From Valencia hispanica (taxonomy: Eukaryota; Chordata; Actinopteri; Cyprinodontiformes; Valenciidae), in contig OY747701.1 in the NCBI GenBank assembly GCA_963556495.2, positions 42,766,001-42,830,000 of the forward strand: a DNA stretch of 64,000 nt, in the 5' to 3' direction. The translations under genes were made by a program, and so were the position numbers. Positions within the stretch are counted from its first letter, which is position 1, and every line of letters begins with the position of its first letter. Below are positions 1-10,885 of the stretch, in pieces. The notes beneath the pieces are model-generated. The model was given only the letters and a program-made list of their open reading frames with translations, ran no database searches and was not told the origin of the DNA.

Positions 1-126
1 ATGGCCGAATTTATTAGTCCTCCAAAACACTGACAACCCAGGGTCCAGACCAGGAAGCAGAGTCGTAATTTAACCCACCTTTCTGCTGCTTCTGTACTGT
101 TACCCACCTATTACCCTATAGAAACA

Positions 127-3123
127 GTGTCTTACCCACGGCCAAAATTAAATGGATTAAAAGTTAAGCCAACAAAAGCAAATTATGGAAATCTCATAAA
201 GATAAATACGACTTTGACTGAACAGAAAAAGAAATCTATTAAATGTGGTTTATTAAACATAAGATCTCTCTCCTCAAAAACATTGTTAGTAAATGACTTG
301 ATTTGTGATAATCACATAGATTTCCTTTGTCTCACAGAAACCTGGTTGCAGCAGGAAAATTATGTCAGTATAAATGAGTCAAGTCCTTCCAGTCATTTAA
401 ATTTTCACATTCCTAGAAGTACTGGGCGAGGAGGAGGAGTTGCAACCATTTTTCATTCTGATTTACTAATTAGTCCCAGACCAATTGATAGCTACAGTTC
501 TTTTGAACATCTAACCCTTAATTTTCCTCATCCAAGTTGCTAAACATTAAAACCATTTTTGTTCATGGTTTTGTATCGTCCACAGGGCCCTTACTCAATT
601 CTTGGATCAAATCTCACATTTATCTGATTTAGTATTAATTACTGAAAGGGTCATTATATTTGGGGACTTCAATATTCAAGTGGATACTGAAAGTGATAGC
701 CTAAATGCAGCCTTTAATGCTATTTTAGACTCAATTGGCTTTACTCAAAAAGTACAGGGATCGACCCACTCGGGTAAACACACTTTGGACCTTGTACTGA
801 CATACGGTATTGAGTGTGAGGAAATAACAGTCCACCCACATAACCCGGTCCTGTCTGACCACTTCTTGATAACTTTTGAATTTACTTTAACTGACCATCT
901 TAAATCTGAAAGAAAATGTCATTACAGTAGAGCGTTATCACACAATACTGTAACAATTTTTAAAGAATCTGTTCCATTCTTACTTTCCTCAGTGTCTCAG
1001 CGTAACACAGTGGATGGCAGAAAATCTATCTCTAACCCTTCAGAAATTGATGGTCTGGTTCACAGCGTTACTTCCTCATTGCGTTTTGCATTAGATAGTG
1101 TAGCCCCCTTAAAAAAGAAAGTGACTAGCCATAGGAGGCTGACTCCTTGGTTTAACGCAGAGTTGCATACTTTAAAGCAGAATACTAGGAAGTTGGAGAG
1201 AAAATGGTGCTCTACACGCCTAGAGGATTCCTATTTAACCTGGAATAACAGTCTACTGCTGTATAAAAAGACCCTTTGACAAGCTAGAACAGCATATTTT
1301 TCATCATTAATAGAGGCGAATAAGAACAATCCTAGGTTTCTTTTTTGTACAGTTGCCAAACTTACACAGAGTCATAGCTCTGTTGAGCCAACTATTCCCC
1401 CAGCTCTAAGCAGTGATGATTTTATGGGATTCTTCATAAATAAAATTAATTCTATTAAAAATAAAATCATTGGCATCCTCCCAAACATGATTACTTTTTC
1501 CTCAGTAAATGAGGCAGCATCGGAAAGAACTGTAGAACCTCAGTTGTGCTTAGGCTGTTTTGATTCAGTCGAGCTTTCGGAATTATCAAAAATATTAGCC
1601 TCATCTAAACCTTCAACTTGTATGTTGGACCCAATCCCAACCAAATTATTTAAGGAAGTGTTCCATTTGTTTCCTGGCCCCATTTTGGATATGATGAATC
1701 TGTCCTTAGTAAACGGATACGTACCACAGGAATTTAAAATAGCTGTAATTAAACCTTTACACAAGAAACCTTCCCTTGATCAAGATGACTTAGTGAATTA
1801 CAGAATTACATTATATCTAACCTTCCTTTCTTATCCAAAGTCCTTGAAAAAATTGTTGCTAATCAAGTCTGTGAGGATCTAAACAGTAACGAGCTGTTTG
1901 AAGAGTTTCAGTCAGGTTTTAGAGCTCATCATAGCACTGAAACAGCACTGGTGAAGGTTACTAATGATATTCTCATGGCCTCAGATAATGGACTTGTGTC
2001 TGTTCTGGTTTTGTTAGATCTCAGTGCTGCTTTTGACACAGTAGATCATAATATTCTCTTAGAAAGGCTTGAACATGTTGCAGGGATCAAAGGAACAGCA
2101 CTAGGCTGGTTTAAATCATATTTGTCTGACAGATTCCAGTTTGTTCATCAAAATGATAAATCTTCATTCTCAAGGTTTACTTGTGGCGTTCCACAGGGTT
2201 CTGTCCTTGGACCAATTCTTTTCACCATATATATGCTTCCAATTGGTAGAATCATTAGACAGCATGGGATAAATTTCCACAGCTATGCCGATGATACACA
2301 ACTATATTTATCCATAAATCCTGATGAACCCAGTCAGTTAGGTAGATTACAGGCATGTCTGGAAGACATAAAAACATGGATGACCCTAAACTTTTTGCTT
2401 TTAAATTCTGACAAGACAGAAGTTGCTGTCTTTGGACCAGAAGTTCTAAAACAGAAACTGATTAGTCAATCACTTCATCTGGATGGCATTAAATTGGCCC
2501 CCAGTAATAACGTAAAGAACCTTGGCGTTATTTTTGACAAAGACGACATTTAAATCCCATATTAAACAGGTTTCTAGGATTTCTTTCTTTCACCTCCGGA
2601 ATATTGCTAAAATGAGAAACATCCTGTCCAGGAGTGATGCTGAGAAACTAGTCCATGCATTTGTTACCTCAAGACTGGACTACTGTAATTCTTTACTATC
2701 AAGAAGTCCACAAAATACCATTAAAAGCCTTCAGTTGATCCAAAATGTGGCAGCAAGAGTTCTGATGAATATTAAAAAGAGAAATCACATTTCTCCTGTT
2801 TTAGCTTCCCTTCATTGGCTCCCTGTTAAATCCAGAATAGAATATAAAATACTTCTTCTTACATATAAAGGCCTTAATAATCAAGCTCCATCATACATCA
2901 GAGATCTAATTGTTTCATATGTTCCCAACAGAGCCCTTCGCTCTCAGACTGCAGGTTTACTTGTAGTTCCTAGGATTTCTAAAAGTAGAATGGGAGGCAG
3001 ATCTTTTAGTTATCAAGCTCCTCTCCTGTGGAACCAGCTCCCAGCTTTAGTCCGTGAGGCAGACACTCTGTTTACTTTTAGGGCCAGGCTTAAAACTTTC
3101 CTTTTTGATAAAGCTTATAGTTA
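127..3123 (+). pseudogene. Decayed L2 endonuclease-reverse transcriptase ORF
   Basis: In life this protein nicks target DNA and reverse-transcribes its own RNA. An APE-type endonuclease comes first: LTETWL near 327-344, GDFN at 662-673 and SDH at 854-862. The RT follows: LSAAFDTVDH near 2020, GVPQGSVLGP near 2185 and YADDTQLYL near 2284, then a C-terminal region with HWLP near 2813. It is broken by a TAA at 541, a frame change before 602, a TGA at 1277-1279 (CGA to TGA would fit CpG decay), a frame change between about 1800 and 1900, and a 2-bp loss near 2545 relative to the copy at 34195. The open frame extends upstream of the GTG at 127 to about 34, so the true start is uncertain. Confidence 0.88.
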
Positions 3124-3145
3124 GAGTGGCTTAGGTCATCCTGAG

Positions 3146-4090
3146 TGTAACCCACATGACCTGGGGGTCATGAGCTATGCTCTTAGTTTAGTGGGTTGTC
3201 CCTTTAATGCTCAGCTCCCCTATTAATCAGCAGCTGCTGCTCTGCAGCTGATTACCACCTGTTGCTTCAGGTAGTGCTGCAGGTCAAACATTGAGCTGCT
3301 GCTTTCCACTCAGGAGGTTGCTCATTGCTGCCTTTGCTGTGGTTACTTGATGGTTGTTTAAAAATTCAACCTAAGAGATAAAGAAACTACAACTGTTCAG
3401 AGCAAACCCGGAGTGGAAATAAGAAGGGTTGACATCTTGTTGAGTTTTACAGATCAGTTTCTTCAACTCAAGTTCTGTTATATTATCTTTATTGACCAAG
3501 TCATATCATCATAGATTCCTGTTCCATAAACCTTGGCTTCAACTGTAATTTTTGGCATCCAGATCTTGTTTTGCTGCATAATAGTAACCAAGCCTCTAAC
3601 AATTAATCACATGGTCAGCATGGATTGGAATGTTTTTTTAGTGCTTGGTCTTCATTTGATTTGATATTTGAGCTGAATGGTTAATACTTTGGTTTTACTT
3701 TCAGTAATCCTTTGTTTCCTTTGATTTTTACCATTCTGGCTGCACCTTGATTTCACACTATATAATTAATAGTAGTGTGGTATTGATTTGGTTTAACACC
3801 ACCAATTAGTTGTGCAACATTTGATTTGTTTTTTTTCCCCCATTGGAATATAGACTGACGCTTAGCTTTATGCTAATGAGATTAAATGTAAGTATGTTAA
3901 GTTTACTTTTGAATTTGTGAAGCTTAAAACCTTTTTTCATATGTATATACTTTCTTTGATATTCCTTTTGAATATCAGTTACTTTGTAGTATTTCATTGT
4001 TTAATTTAACTGTTTGTTAAATTTGTTTTTAGTATGTATGACTAATTGTTTTCTCTTTGGCCTCATTTTAGGTCAGGTTTTTTGGGAGGT

Positions 4091-4132
<42 letters not shown>

Positions 4133-4551
4133 TCTGCTTTATTTTTTTCCCCATGTGTGGACTCTTAAATTGGATTCAACCTGTTTCATCTGGATGGCGA
4201 GCTACCCATGTTCTACTACAAAAGGATTAGGAAACAACTAATTTTGGTTAACGGGAGAACCGAACCTTGGAACTGACTGAACTCTTTGACCTGAATCCTT
4301 AAGAAGAGATTCCCTGATCCACACACTTGCGTGTGCTTGTCCTTTGTTATGGGATGTTTTTCCTTTTAAACAGTTCTTTATGTTTTGTATGTCGTTTGTC
4401 TTAAATTTTAATGCACTTTTTGAAACTTATTTTTGTGTCCTTGACTCACTCACACACTTTGGCTCCATAGCCAAACCTGGTTCTGAATGTCAAAATTCCA
4501 TCTATTGGCAAAGGTCAGATAAGCGATCCTGGCTCTAAATAACGTGCTACA
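3146..4551. mobile_element. Solo-LTR-like insertion in the L2-A 3' UTR
   Basis: The uninterrupted L2-A copy reads CATCCTGAGCTATCTCTG (minus strand, around 33585). Here the same sequence is split after CCTGAG by 1406 bp that begin TGTAACCCAC and end ACGTGCTACA. TGAG is repeated on both sides (3142-3145 and 4552-4555), a 4-bp target duplication. TG...CA ends plus a 4-bp duplication fit a solo LTR of a Gypsy-like or similar LTR retrotransposon. I saw no coding sequence and no second LTR. A long T run lies at 4092-4138. Superfamily is unknown; a small non-autonomous element is the alternative. Confidence 0.7.
4092..4138. repeat. Poly(T) run, 47 nt
   Basis: A pure T homopolymer inside the solo-LTR-like insertion. 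It could be an expanded slippage tract or an old antisense poly(A) tail; no element body ending here was recognised. Confidence 0.9.
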
Positions 4552-5201
4552 TGAGCTATCTCTGTAGTTATGCTGCTATAGGCTTAGACTGCTGGAGGAC
4601 AGACATACCAATTTTCTCCACTCTGCTACTTCCTTTTCTACTACTACTCTCCAGTTGTATTACAGTACATTCTGTTATTTCGACTGTTTGTTTTCTGTGT
4701 TTTTCTCTCCATAGAAGCTACACCTGGTCTGGTATCCTGCTTGGCTGCAATGCCCTGTTGGACGGGGGGCATCGACTGGGATGATGCTCCCAGTAACTGA
4801 ACATCCACTGTGTCCTGTTATCAACTTTTAACTTTCTGTAACATAGAAAGTTCTCCTTTTTCAGATCTTCTATGTCTCTGTTCTGTCTACTCAAACCCCC
4901 AGACGGTCGTAGCAGATGGCCGCTCCTACTGAGCCTGGTTCTGTTGGAGGTTTCTTCCTGTTAAAGGGGAGTTTTTCCTCTCCACTGTCGCTACATGCTT
5001 GCTCAGTATGAGGGATTTCTGTGGTTGGAAAGTCTGCCCAAACTCACACCAATGACTGACGCAATCTGCTGGGATTCCTTAAATAGGAAACTTTTTAACT
5101 GATTGGAATGTTGGTATAAATGTATTGAAATGACTTCTTGTTAAGTGCCTTGAGATTACATCTGTTGTGAATTGGCGCTATATAAATGAATTGAATTGAA
5201 T

Positions 5202-6970
5202 AGGTATTTATGCTCGACCCAATCAAAGGCCTTCTCAGCATCAAGTCCTATAACAGCCGGATCAGGTATTTCTTTCTTGTCATATATATTTATTAACCTA
5301 TGAATATTATGAGAGCCCTGCCTGTCTTTAATGAAACCATTTTGATCCAGAGCAACAATAGATGGCAAATGTGTTTCTAACCTTCTGGCAAGAATTTTTG
5401 CTATTATTTTCACATTGTTGATTTAAAGAAATGGGACGGTAGGATTCACACTTTGTGGAGGGCTTTCTAGGTTTTAATATTAAGGTTATAAGTGCGTTTT
5501 GTAATGATACTGGCAGCTCACCTTTTTAAATGATTCTTCACACATGTTCAATAGAGGAACCAACAGCATGTCCTTAAACTTTTTATATATTTCAATAGGA
5601 ATACCGTCAGGTCCTGGTGCTTTCCCTCCTTTCATACCGTCTATGGCCTCTGACAGCTCAAACAATTGGGGAGTTGAGCTCCTTTCTTGCATTCTGATAG
5701 AACCGGTATTTCTCTGATCTAGGAAGCTGTGGAGCATGAAAGTTGTGGCTGGGTTTTCTGACGTATACAATTTAGAGTAGAATGACTGGCAGGAATTACT
5801 AATTTCTTGTGGGTTAGTGATAGTTATCTCTTCCTGACTCAATTTCTAAGATTTTTCTTTCATTCTGCATTGATTTTAAACGCCAGGCCAAAAGCTTCCC
5901 TCCCTTCTCTCCTTGGTCATAGAATGTCTGTTTCAGTCTCATTATGCTATATAATGCTTCATTTGTAGATAATTCATTATACTGTGCTCTTAGAATGGCC
6001 AATTTCTGTCTAGTCTCTTTCATATCATTAAGGTTAATTTCTGTCTCATTCTTTGATATCTTTTTTTAACTCTATAAGTCTTAGGTGTTTTATTAGAGAT
6101 GCTGCTTGTATAACTTATCATTCGCCCTCGTATGTAGGCCTTGAATGCCTCCCACCTTGTAGACGCTGATGTTTGAGTAATGTTCACTTTAAAATAGACT
6201 TAGTTTCAACAAATTTGAAAAACTCATTATATAGCCATCGCAGGCTTAATCGGCACATGGTTGGGGCCTTAGTAGCTGCCTCTACAGTGTAATTGACAAG
6301 TAGTAAAGCATGATCTGAAATGACAATACTTTTATACATTGTCATTCACATTGGGTATCATAGACCTAGAAATTAGGAAATAGTTTATGTGGGAGTAAGA
6401 GTTATGGGTAACAGAGTGACATGAATGTTCCCGTCTGGAAGGATTCCTATGTCACCAGATATCACAAAGATTTAACTCGCCTATAAAGTGTTGTATTTTC
6501 CTACTCTGTGTATGTGAGGTGTCCACTCCCAATGACTTATCCAGTGTTTGGTTGAGGGCACAGTTGAAGTCCCCTGCCATACATATAAGACCATGTAGTG
6601 CTGATAGTTAGAAACAAGTTATAAAACTGTGTATCATCACTATTAGGACCATACAAGCATACTAAATTAATATCTTTATTTAGTAAAGAGCCCTGGACAA
6701 TAACAAATCTCCCTGCAGTGTCTTTTATGTTATTATAAACGTGTAGTGGTACAGATGAATGTATAAGTATTGCCACCCCTCTTGCTTGAGGAAAATGAGG
6801 CAGATATGACCTGACCTGGCCATCTCCTTTTTAAAGGAATGTATTCCGTGGAAAGTAAATGGGTCTCTTGAATAAAAGCTGTGTTTTTAGTTGTTTTCAA
6901 CCTTATTTTAGTGTCACCACTCATGATGAAATCAGTAAATTGAGCTTATTTGCAACCCTCTTTTTAACCA
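5202..6970 (-). pseudogene. L1-clade ORF2 remnant (endonuclease and N-terminal RT)
   Basis: Reading the minus strand: FIQETHL (codons at 6859-6876), KRGVAILIH around 6775, GDFN in frame at 6563-6574, SDHA at 6308-6319, then a linker, GGKAPGPDGIP around 5598-5630, ILARRLETHLP, DQNGFIKDRQ and LDAEKAFDWVEHKYL at 5202-5245. These are in the order of an L1 ORF2. The polypeptide is split by several frameshifts (for example near 6580, 6350 and 5480). It ends before the catalytic FADD box because of the L2-A insertion, so no active RT can be made from this copy. Confidence 0.83.
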
Positions 6971-7414
6971 TGCCTTGTAATAAAATTAACATTGTGCCTT
7001 CAGAACAAACGGAACAGGAAGTAACAGAAGCCTCTTCCAAATGAGGCAACAACAAAATAGGCCTAGCCTAAACCCTGTGCGATTAAACGCGCACATCCCA
7101 CCTCCCTCCCATTGACTGGATCCCGATTAAACTGAAGTCTGATCCTCTAGAGGAGCAGTGTACCAACCAGCACTTTGAAAAGAAAAACAGAATAAACTGC
7201 ATTAGGTCGGGCATGTGCCGACGGATGCATATTAATGCGTATGTAAAAGAAAATGTTAATCTGTGACCCAGTATGATTAGAGTCTTTAGTTACAGTAGCC
7301 AACATGAATGAATAGCATCACAGACCAAGTGTCTATGCCATCCTTAATTTTAACTTGCCATCAGTTGAAGCTTACCATAACAGTCTCTGAAAGAACGTAG
7401 GATAGACTATCTTT

Positions 7415-8261
7415 CTATTTAGTCAGAGTTCTCCGAATGGGGCTCCTCCGCTGATGATCCTTGAGGTGCGTCATGGTTGATGTTCGCCTCCTTAATCTTT
7501 CGGATGAATTCTTCCGCTTGGACTCCAGAAGTGAAGCTCCATCAAAAAGTTTTCTTTGTCTCTGCACTTCAGCGGAAAGATCAGGGAAAAACAAGACACG
7601 ACCATGTTCAATCATAATGTCACCCTTCAGATGCGCTGCCTTCATAACTCGGTCTCTGTCTCGATATATCAAGAATTTCACCATAAGAATCTGTGGCCGT
7701 GTTCCATCCAAGCTCCGTTGTTCCTGTGTCTGCTGTGGCATTTTCCCCAGCCTGTGGGCTTGCTCGATGGTTAATGGTTGTCCTACTGCTTCCAAATCAA
7801 GAGCTTTAGGTAGCCATGCCATTAAGAATGCACGCACATCTCCATTCTTCGACCCTTCGGGTAGTCTGACCAGCCTCAGGTTGCAACGACGTTGTCGGTT
7901 TTCCAACTCTTCAATCTGTGAGGTAAGTTTCTGGACCAGTTTCTGTGTGGTATCGGCTAGGGTCGTTATTAAAGTTATCTGGTCCTCTGCTGTGCTAATA
8001 CGGGTTTCTGCCTCTGAGTCTTTCAGAAAATGTCCCTATGGCTTCTTTCATCTCTCGGTTGGATGAAACTACCTCATGCAGCTGTGTGGAGAAGTCATTT
8101 CTCAGGGATTGTATGGCTAAGATCTGGCTCTCATTGCAGCTAGCTTCTTGAGTTAGCATCTCGCCCGTTGCCTGGTCTTCCCTAGCATCCGCATGGAGAG
8201 TTTCAAAGTCTGTCTTTTTGTCGTCCTTCGGTCGTCCTTTCCCTCGGCCTTTCGACATCAT
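7415..8261 (-). pseudogene. L1-clade ORF1 protein, one frameshift
   Basis: ORF1p binds LINE RNA as a chaperone trimer. The N-terminal piece (8261 to about 7995) starts MMSKGRGKGRP, basic and then hydrophilic; the next stretch (about 7990-7900) reads AEDQITLITTLADTT and EELENRQRR, a coiled coil. The C-terminal piece (7906-7415) has NLRLVRLPEG, LTIEQAHRLG and GRVLFFPDLSAEVQRQRK, the RRM and C-terminal domain style of L1 ORF1. A small indel near 7995-8010 separates the two frames. The opposite-strand 201-codon frame at 7461-8066 is a shadow. Confidence 0.82.
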
Positions 8262-8300
8262 GTGAAATGTATCTTATATCTATCAAGTATTCTGGGTCAC

Positions 8301-9105
8301 AAATCGCTCGAGTTAGATATATAAGGAAGAAATATAATAATTCTGTCGAAGCCTAGCCCCACACATCACTCAGTTGCGTGTTATAACTGGAAGCCAGGTC
8401 CTCCTTTTTGAATATAAACATAAATAAAAACAAAGAAATGCTAATTGATTTTAGGAAAATTAGAATTATCGATCGATCGATAGACGTGTGGTGCGAAAGG
8501 AAAAAAAAGGGGTTGATAAAAAAGTTCAATAGAAAAAAAAAAGTTTTCCCTCATTTTTTCATTATAGCCTATCAGGTAGCTTAAAACAACAATTATTACT
8601 TACTCCAAAGAAATCATTACCACTGATAGACAGCTCTGTCAGGCACCCCTCTCTCCTTTCAAACCACAAAAAGGATGAAATGATTTAAGCTGAAACATCA
8701 TTTTTTTTATTGTCCCTAAGCGAACCATCGCTGTAACTTCACGTCGGTCAGATCTTACAGCAAGGGAGCAGCGGAGGAAGTTGTTCCAGATAAATGTTTC
8801 AGTGACTCAGGAAAAGGTTGCATCCCGTTTTGAACCGATCCTTGACGCACTAAAACACTAAACGTACCAATAATAAACCAAATAAAATACTACGATCAGT
8901 TGTCTTAGCAGGACTCCCCCCTCCCAGCTCGCTGCGAATCAGTTACAGAGAGACACAGGAAACTTATCCAGGTCGCGCTGCTAACATCTGTGGCTTTTAA
9001 AATGTCCCCCTCGGTTCTACCCCCGGTCCTCAGAAGCGAAAAACGCTTTAAAAAACACAACAGGGTTGGATAGGCCAGCCGGCTGAAATTAATTAGAATA
9101 AGGCC
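8301..9105. other. Unassigned, possibly L1 5' UTR at the left
   Basis: No gene seen. The left part may be the 5' UTR of the antisense L1. It contains ATCGATCGATCGAT at about 8468 and several A or T runs. No boundary or target duplication could be fixed. Confidence 0.4.
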
Positions 9106-9645
9106 ACGTTTACACAAAGGAAAAACGCAGCTATTTTCCTGTGGTTTATCCTCTCATTTACACGAAAACCCCGTTTTTATCACAGAAAACGATTATTTCT
9201 AAAAACTCCGGCCAAAGTGGAGATTTGCTTTTTCTTTGTTTTAAGTGTTTGCGTGTGGACAGAAATAACCGGTGTTTTCAGCTCCGCAACCTCACTTTCC
9301 GGGACCAAAATGCTCCAACATCACTTGTGCTATCTGTGTTTACACTCAGATACAGCATTTTTGCCCTCAGAGACGTGGCATCATCGATTGTCCAAGCGCT
9401 TTTTGCTTGCTAGCTTTTACAAGCTCATGTAGAAGTTAGAGGTTAGAACATAGAACGTTACTCTGAGTGGATAGGATTTAGGGGAACTACTGCCCCCTAC
9501 AGGTTTAGCATGTCTATGAATGTGCTTAACAACACACTTTATGCGGTTAGGTGTGGACGGAGATTTTTTTTTTTTAAACGAGGTGTTGAGGATATTCGTT
9601 AAAAAAAAACAAAAAAAAAACCCGGCTACGTGTGCCTAAGCTTTA
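9106..9645. mobile_element. MITE-like element with GTTTACAC ends
   Basis: The left edge reads TAAGGCCACGTTTACACAAA; the right edge, in reverse complement, reads CTTAGGCACACGTAGCCGGG. Between them are repeated GTTTACAC or GTGTGGAC motifs, pure A/T runs and no coding sequence. A related fragment is at 36839-36976. This fits a non-autonomous DNA transposon of hAT or Harbinger type, but the terminal repeats are imperfect and no clear target duplication was found. Confidence 0.45.
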
Positions 9646-9954
9646 TTGACAAACTAAACCAAAGGTTTTAGCCATTAATATTATACGTGTCATAAAATGT
9701 TTAAAAGATTAAAATGCATAAAGATAAGCCTTTAATTTTAATTACTAACAATTAAAAAATATATAATATAATGGTTAATAATATGACTTTTCTTTGTATT
9801 TACTGATGTTACTCAGGTCTATTTGTTTCTGTGTCTTACAAACTTATTCATGATAAAAAGAGGTGTTTGAAAAATGAATGAATTTAATTCTTAGTTTAAA
9901 TTAGTTCATTGAAGAATAACAAAATGACCGGGGAGGCAGTTAAAATATATTTTT

Positions 9955-10049
9955 TACGTTTTGTGATATTTATCAATAATTATCGATATCGATCAATATG
10001 ACTATTCCCTTTATCGATATGCTCTTTTTTTCTATATTGCCCAGCCCTA
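9955..10049. mobile_element. Right end of a hAT-like MITE
   Basis: The sequence ends ...ATATTGCCCAGCCCTA, the mirror of the TAGGGCTGGGCAATAT ends typical of many fish hAT elements, preceded by TATCGATATCGATCAATATG. It abuts an L2-A 3' UTR fragment at 10050. The left end was not found. Confidence 0.5.
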
Positions 10050-10175
10050 ACTGGAAGCATAGCCGATACCCCCCTCCAATAAGGCATCACAGCAGAGCAG
10101 GATGCCAGACCACGTTTCGCTTCTATGGAGAGAAAAAACACTGAAAGTAAACAAAGTTAACAGTTGGAAACAGAG
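10050..10175 (-). mobile_element. L2-A 3' UTR fragment
   Basis: GCATCACAGCAGAGCAGGATGCC, the stretch CTATGGAGAGAAAA and AACAAAGTTAACAGT match, with substitutions, the L2-A 3' UTR seen at 33350-33460. There is no coding part. It is truncated on both sides, at the left by the hAT-like end at 10049. Confidence 0.75.
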
Positions 10176-10587
10176 ACGTATAAAGATCATTATATAAAGA
10201 TGTTATATGAAGCCTATTTAACATTCAGATTACATGATTACCCTTATTTGGAATAAAGACTAGCGGCAAAAAGACTTCCTTCAGTGTAAACCCTAGAACT
10301 TTAAATTATTGCTATGAATATGTTAATTTCAGCAGAGACACAAGAAGATAAACATCACAGCATCTATACACATTGTTTTCAAGTCCCCTCATTCCTGTGT
10401 GGAGAGATTTTCTGAACCAACTTGCTCAACAACTGCTCAACAATTGTCTGTAGTCATGGTTGTACAGACTCACTTTGCTTGCTTGTGTAATCCTGGTCCC
10501 AATCCGACTCATCCCATTGTTAGACATGCCTTACTTCTCTTATTCTCTATTGTCAACAGTTTTGTGACACTGGTGTTTTCATATTCC

Positions 10588-10885
10588 TTTTTTAATTTTA
10601 TTTGGGACAATGCAAATTAATGAACATCTGCATTGAAACAACAAAACAGAGGTAAACATGCCGGATTATAGCCACAGTTTACATCCGTAGTCCCTAGGCA
10701 GATTACAGAAACACAAAAATTATAACATACAATGTGACAGATATTAATAAGTACAAGAAAAGTAAAAGAAGAACAGTAACTTAATGGTCATAAGACTGGT
10801 TTGCTTTAAGTCACACTTTGAGTTTGATTTTAAATATAGGAAATATGGGACATTCCCTGACAGTGAGGGGGAGACTGTTCCATAA
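10588..10885 (-). mobile_element. LINE 3' end fragment, jockey-like C-terminus
   Basis: On the minus strand the region near 10880-10800 reads WNSLPLTVRECPIFPIFKIK and ends LKANQSYDH, the typical C-terminal peptide of CR1/L2/jockey-like LINE proteins, followed by a short 3' UTR ending in ATTTGCATTGTCCCAAATAA at about 10592. It is 5'-truncated, with one in-frame stop after FKIKLKV. It differs from L2-A, B and C, so it is a separate family. Confidence 0.6.

Larger units (their letters stand above)
1..5200 (+). mobile_element. L2-type LINE (L2-A, copy 1), interrupted by an insertion
   Basis: A nearly full-length non-LTR retrotransposon; the window opens inside or at its 5' end. It has an endonuclease-RT coding region ending at 3123, then a 3' UTR ending in a short TTGAATTGAA-type tail at 5190-5200 after the motif GGCGCTATATAAATGAATTG, which is the usual 3' end of fish L2 elements. 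A second copy (32893-34290, minus) lets the 3' UTR be read without the 3146-4551 insertion. The right edge falls exactly where L1 coding sequence begins on the other strand, so this element inserted into that L1. Clade assignment is from remembered motif style, not a search. Confidence 0.88.
5202..8300 (-). mobile_element. L1-clade LINE, 3' half missing from window
   Basis: An antisense LINE with the two-ORF layout of L1: a coiled-coil plus RRM-like ORF1 (7415-8261) and an endonuclease-RT ORF2 (about 6970 down to 5202). It stops abruptly at 5202 in the middle of the RT, where the L2-A tail begins, so the remainder should lie upstream of this window beyond the L2-A 5' end. The 5' limit is not visible; 8262-8410 is probably its 5' UTR. 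ORF2 carries multiple frame changes. Confidence 0.82.

Noticed and set aside
7461..8066. 201-codon plus-strand open frame
   Set aside because: It lies opposite the L1 ORF1, which has clear coiled-coil and RRM-like motifs on the minus strand; the plus frame shows no domain.
8378..8395. ACTGGAAG at 8386 as the second target duplication of the hAT-like end at 10049
   Set aside because: No TAGGGC-type left end follows it, and ACTGGAAG at 10050 is better explained as L2-A 3' UTR sequence.
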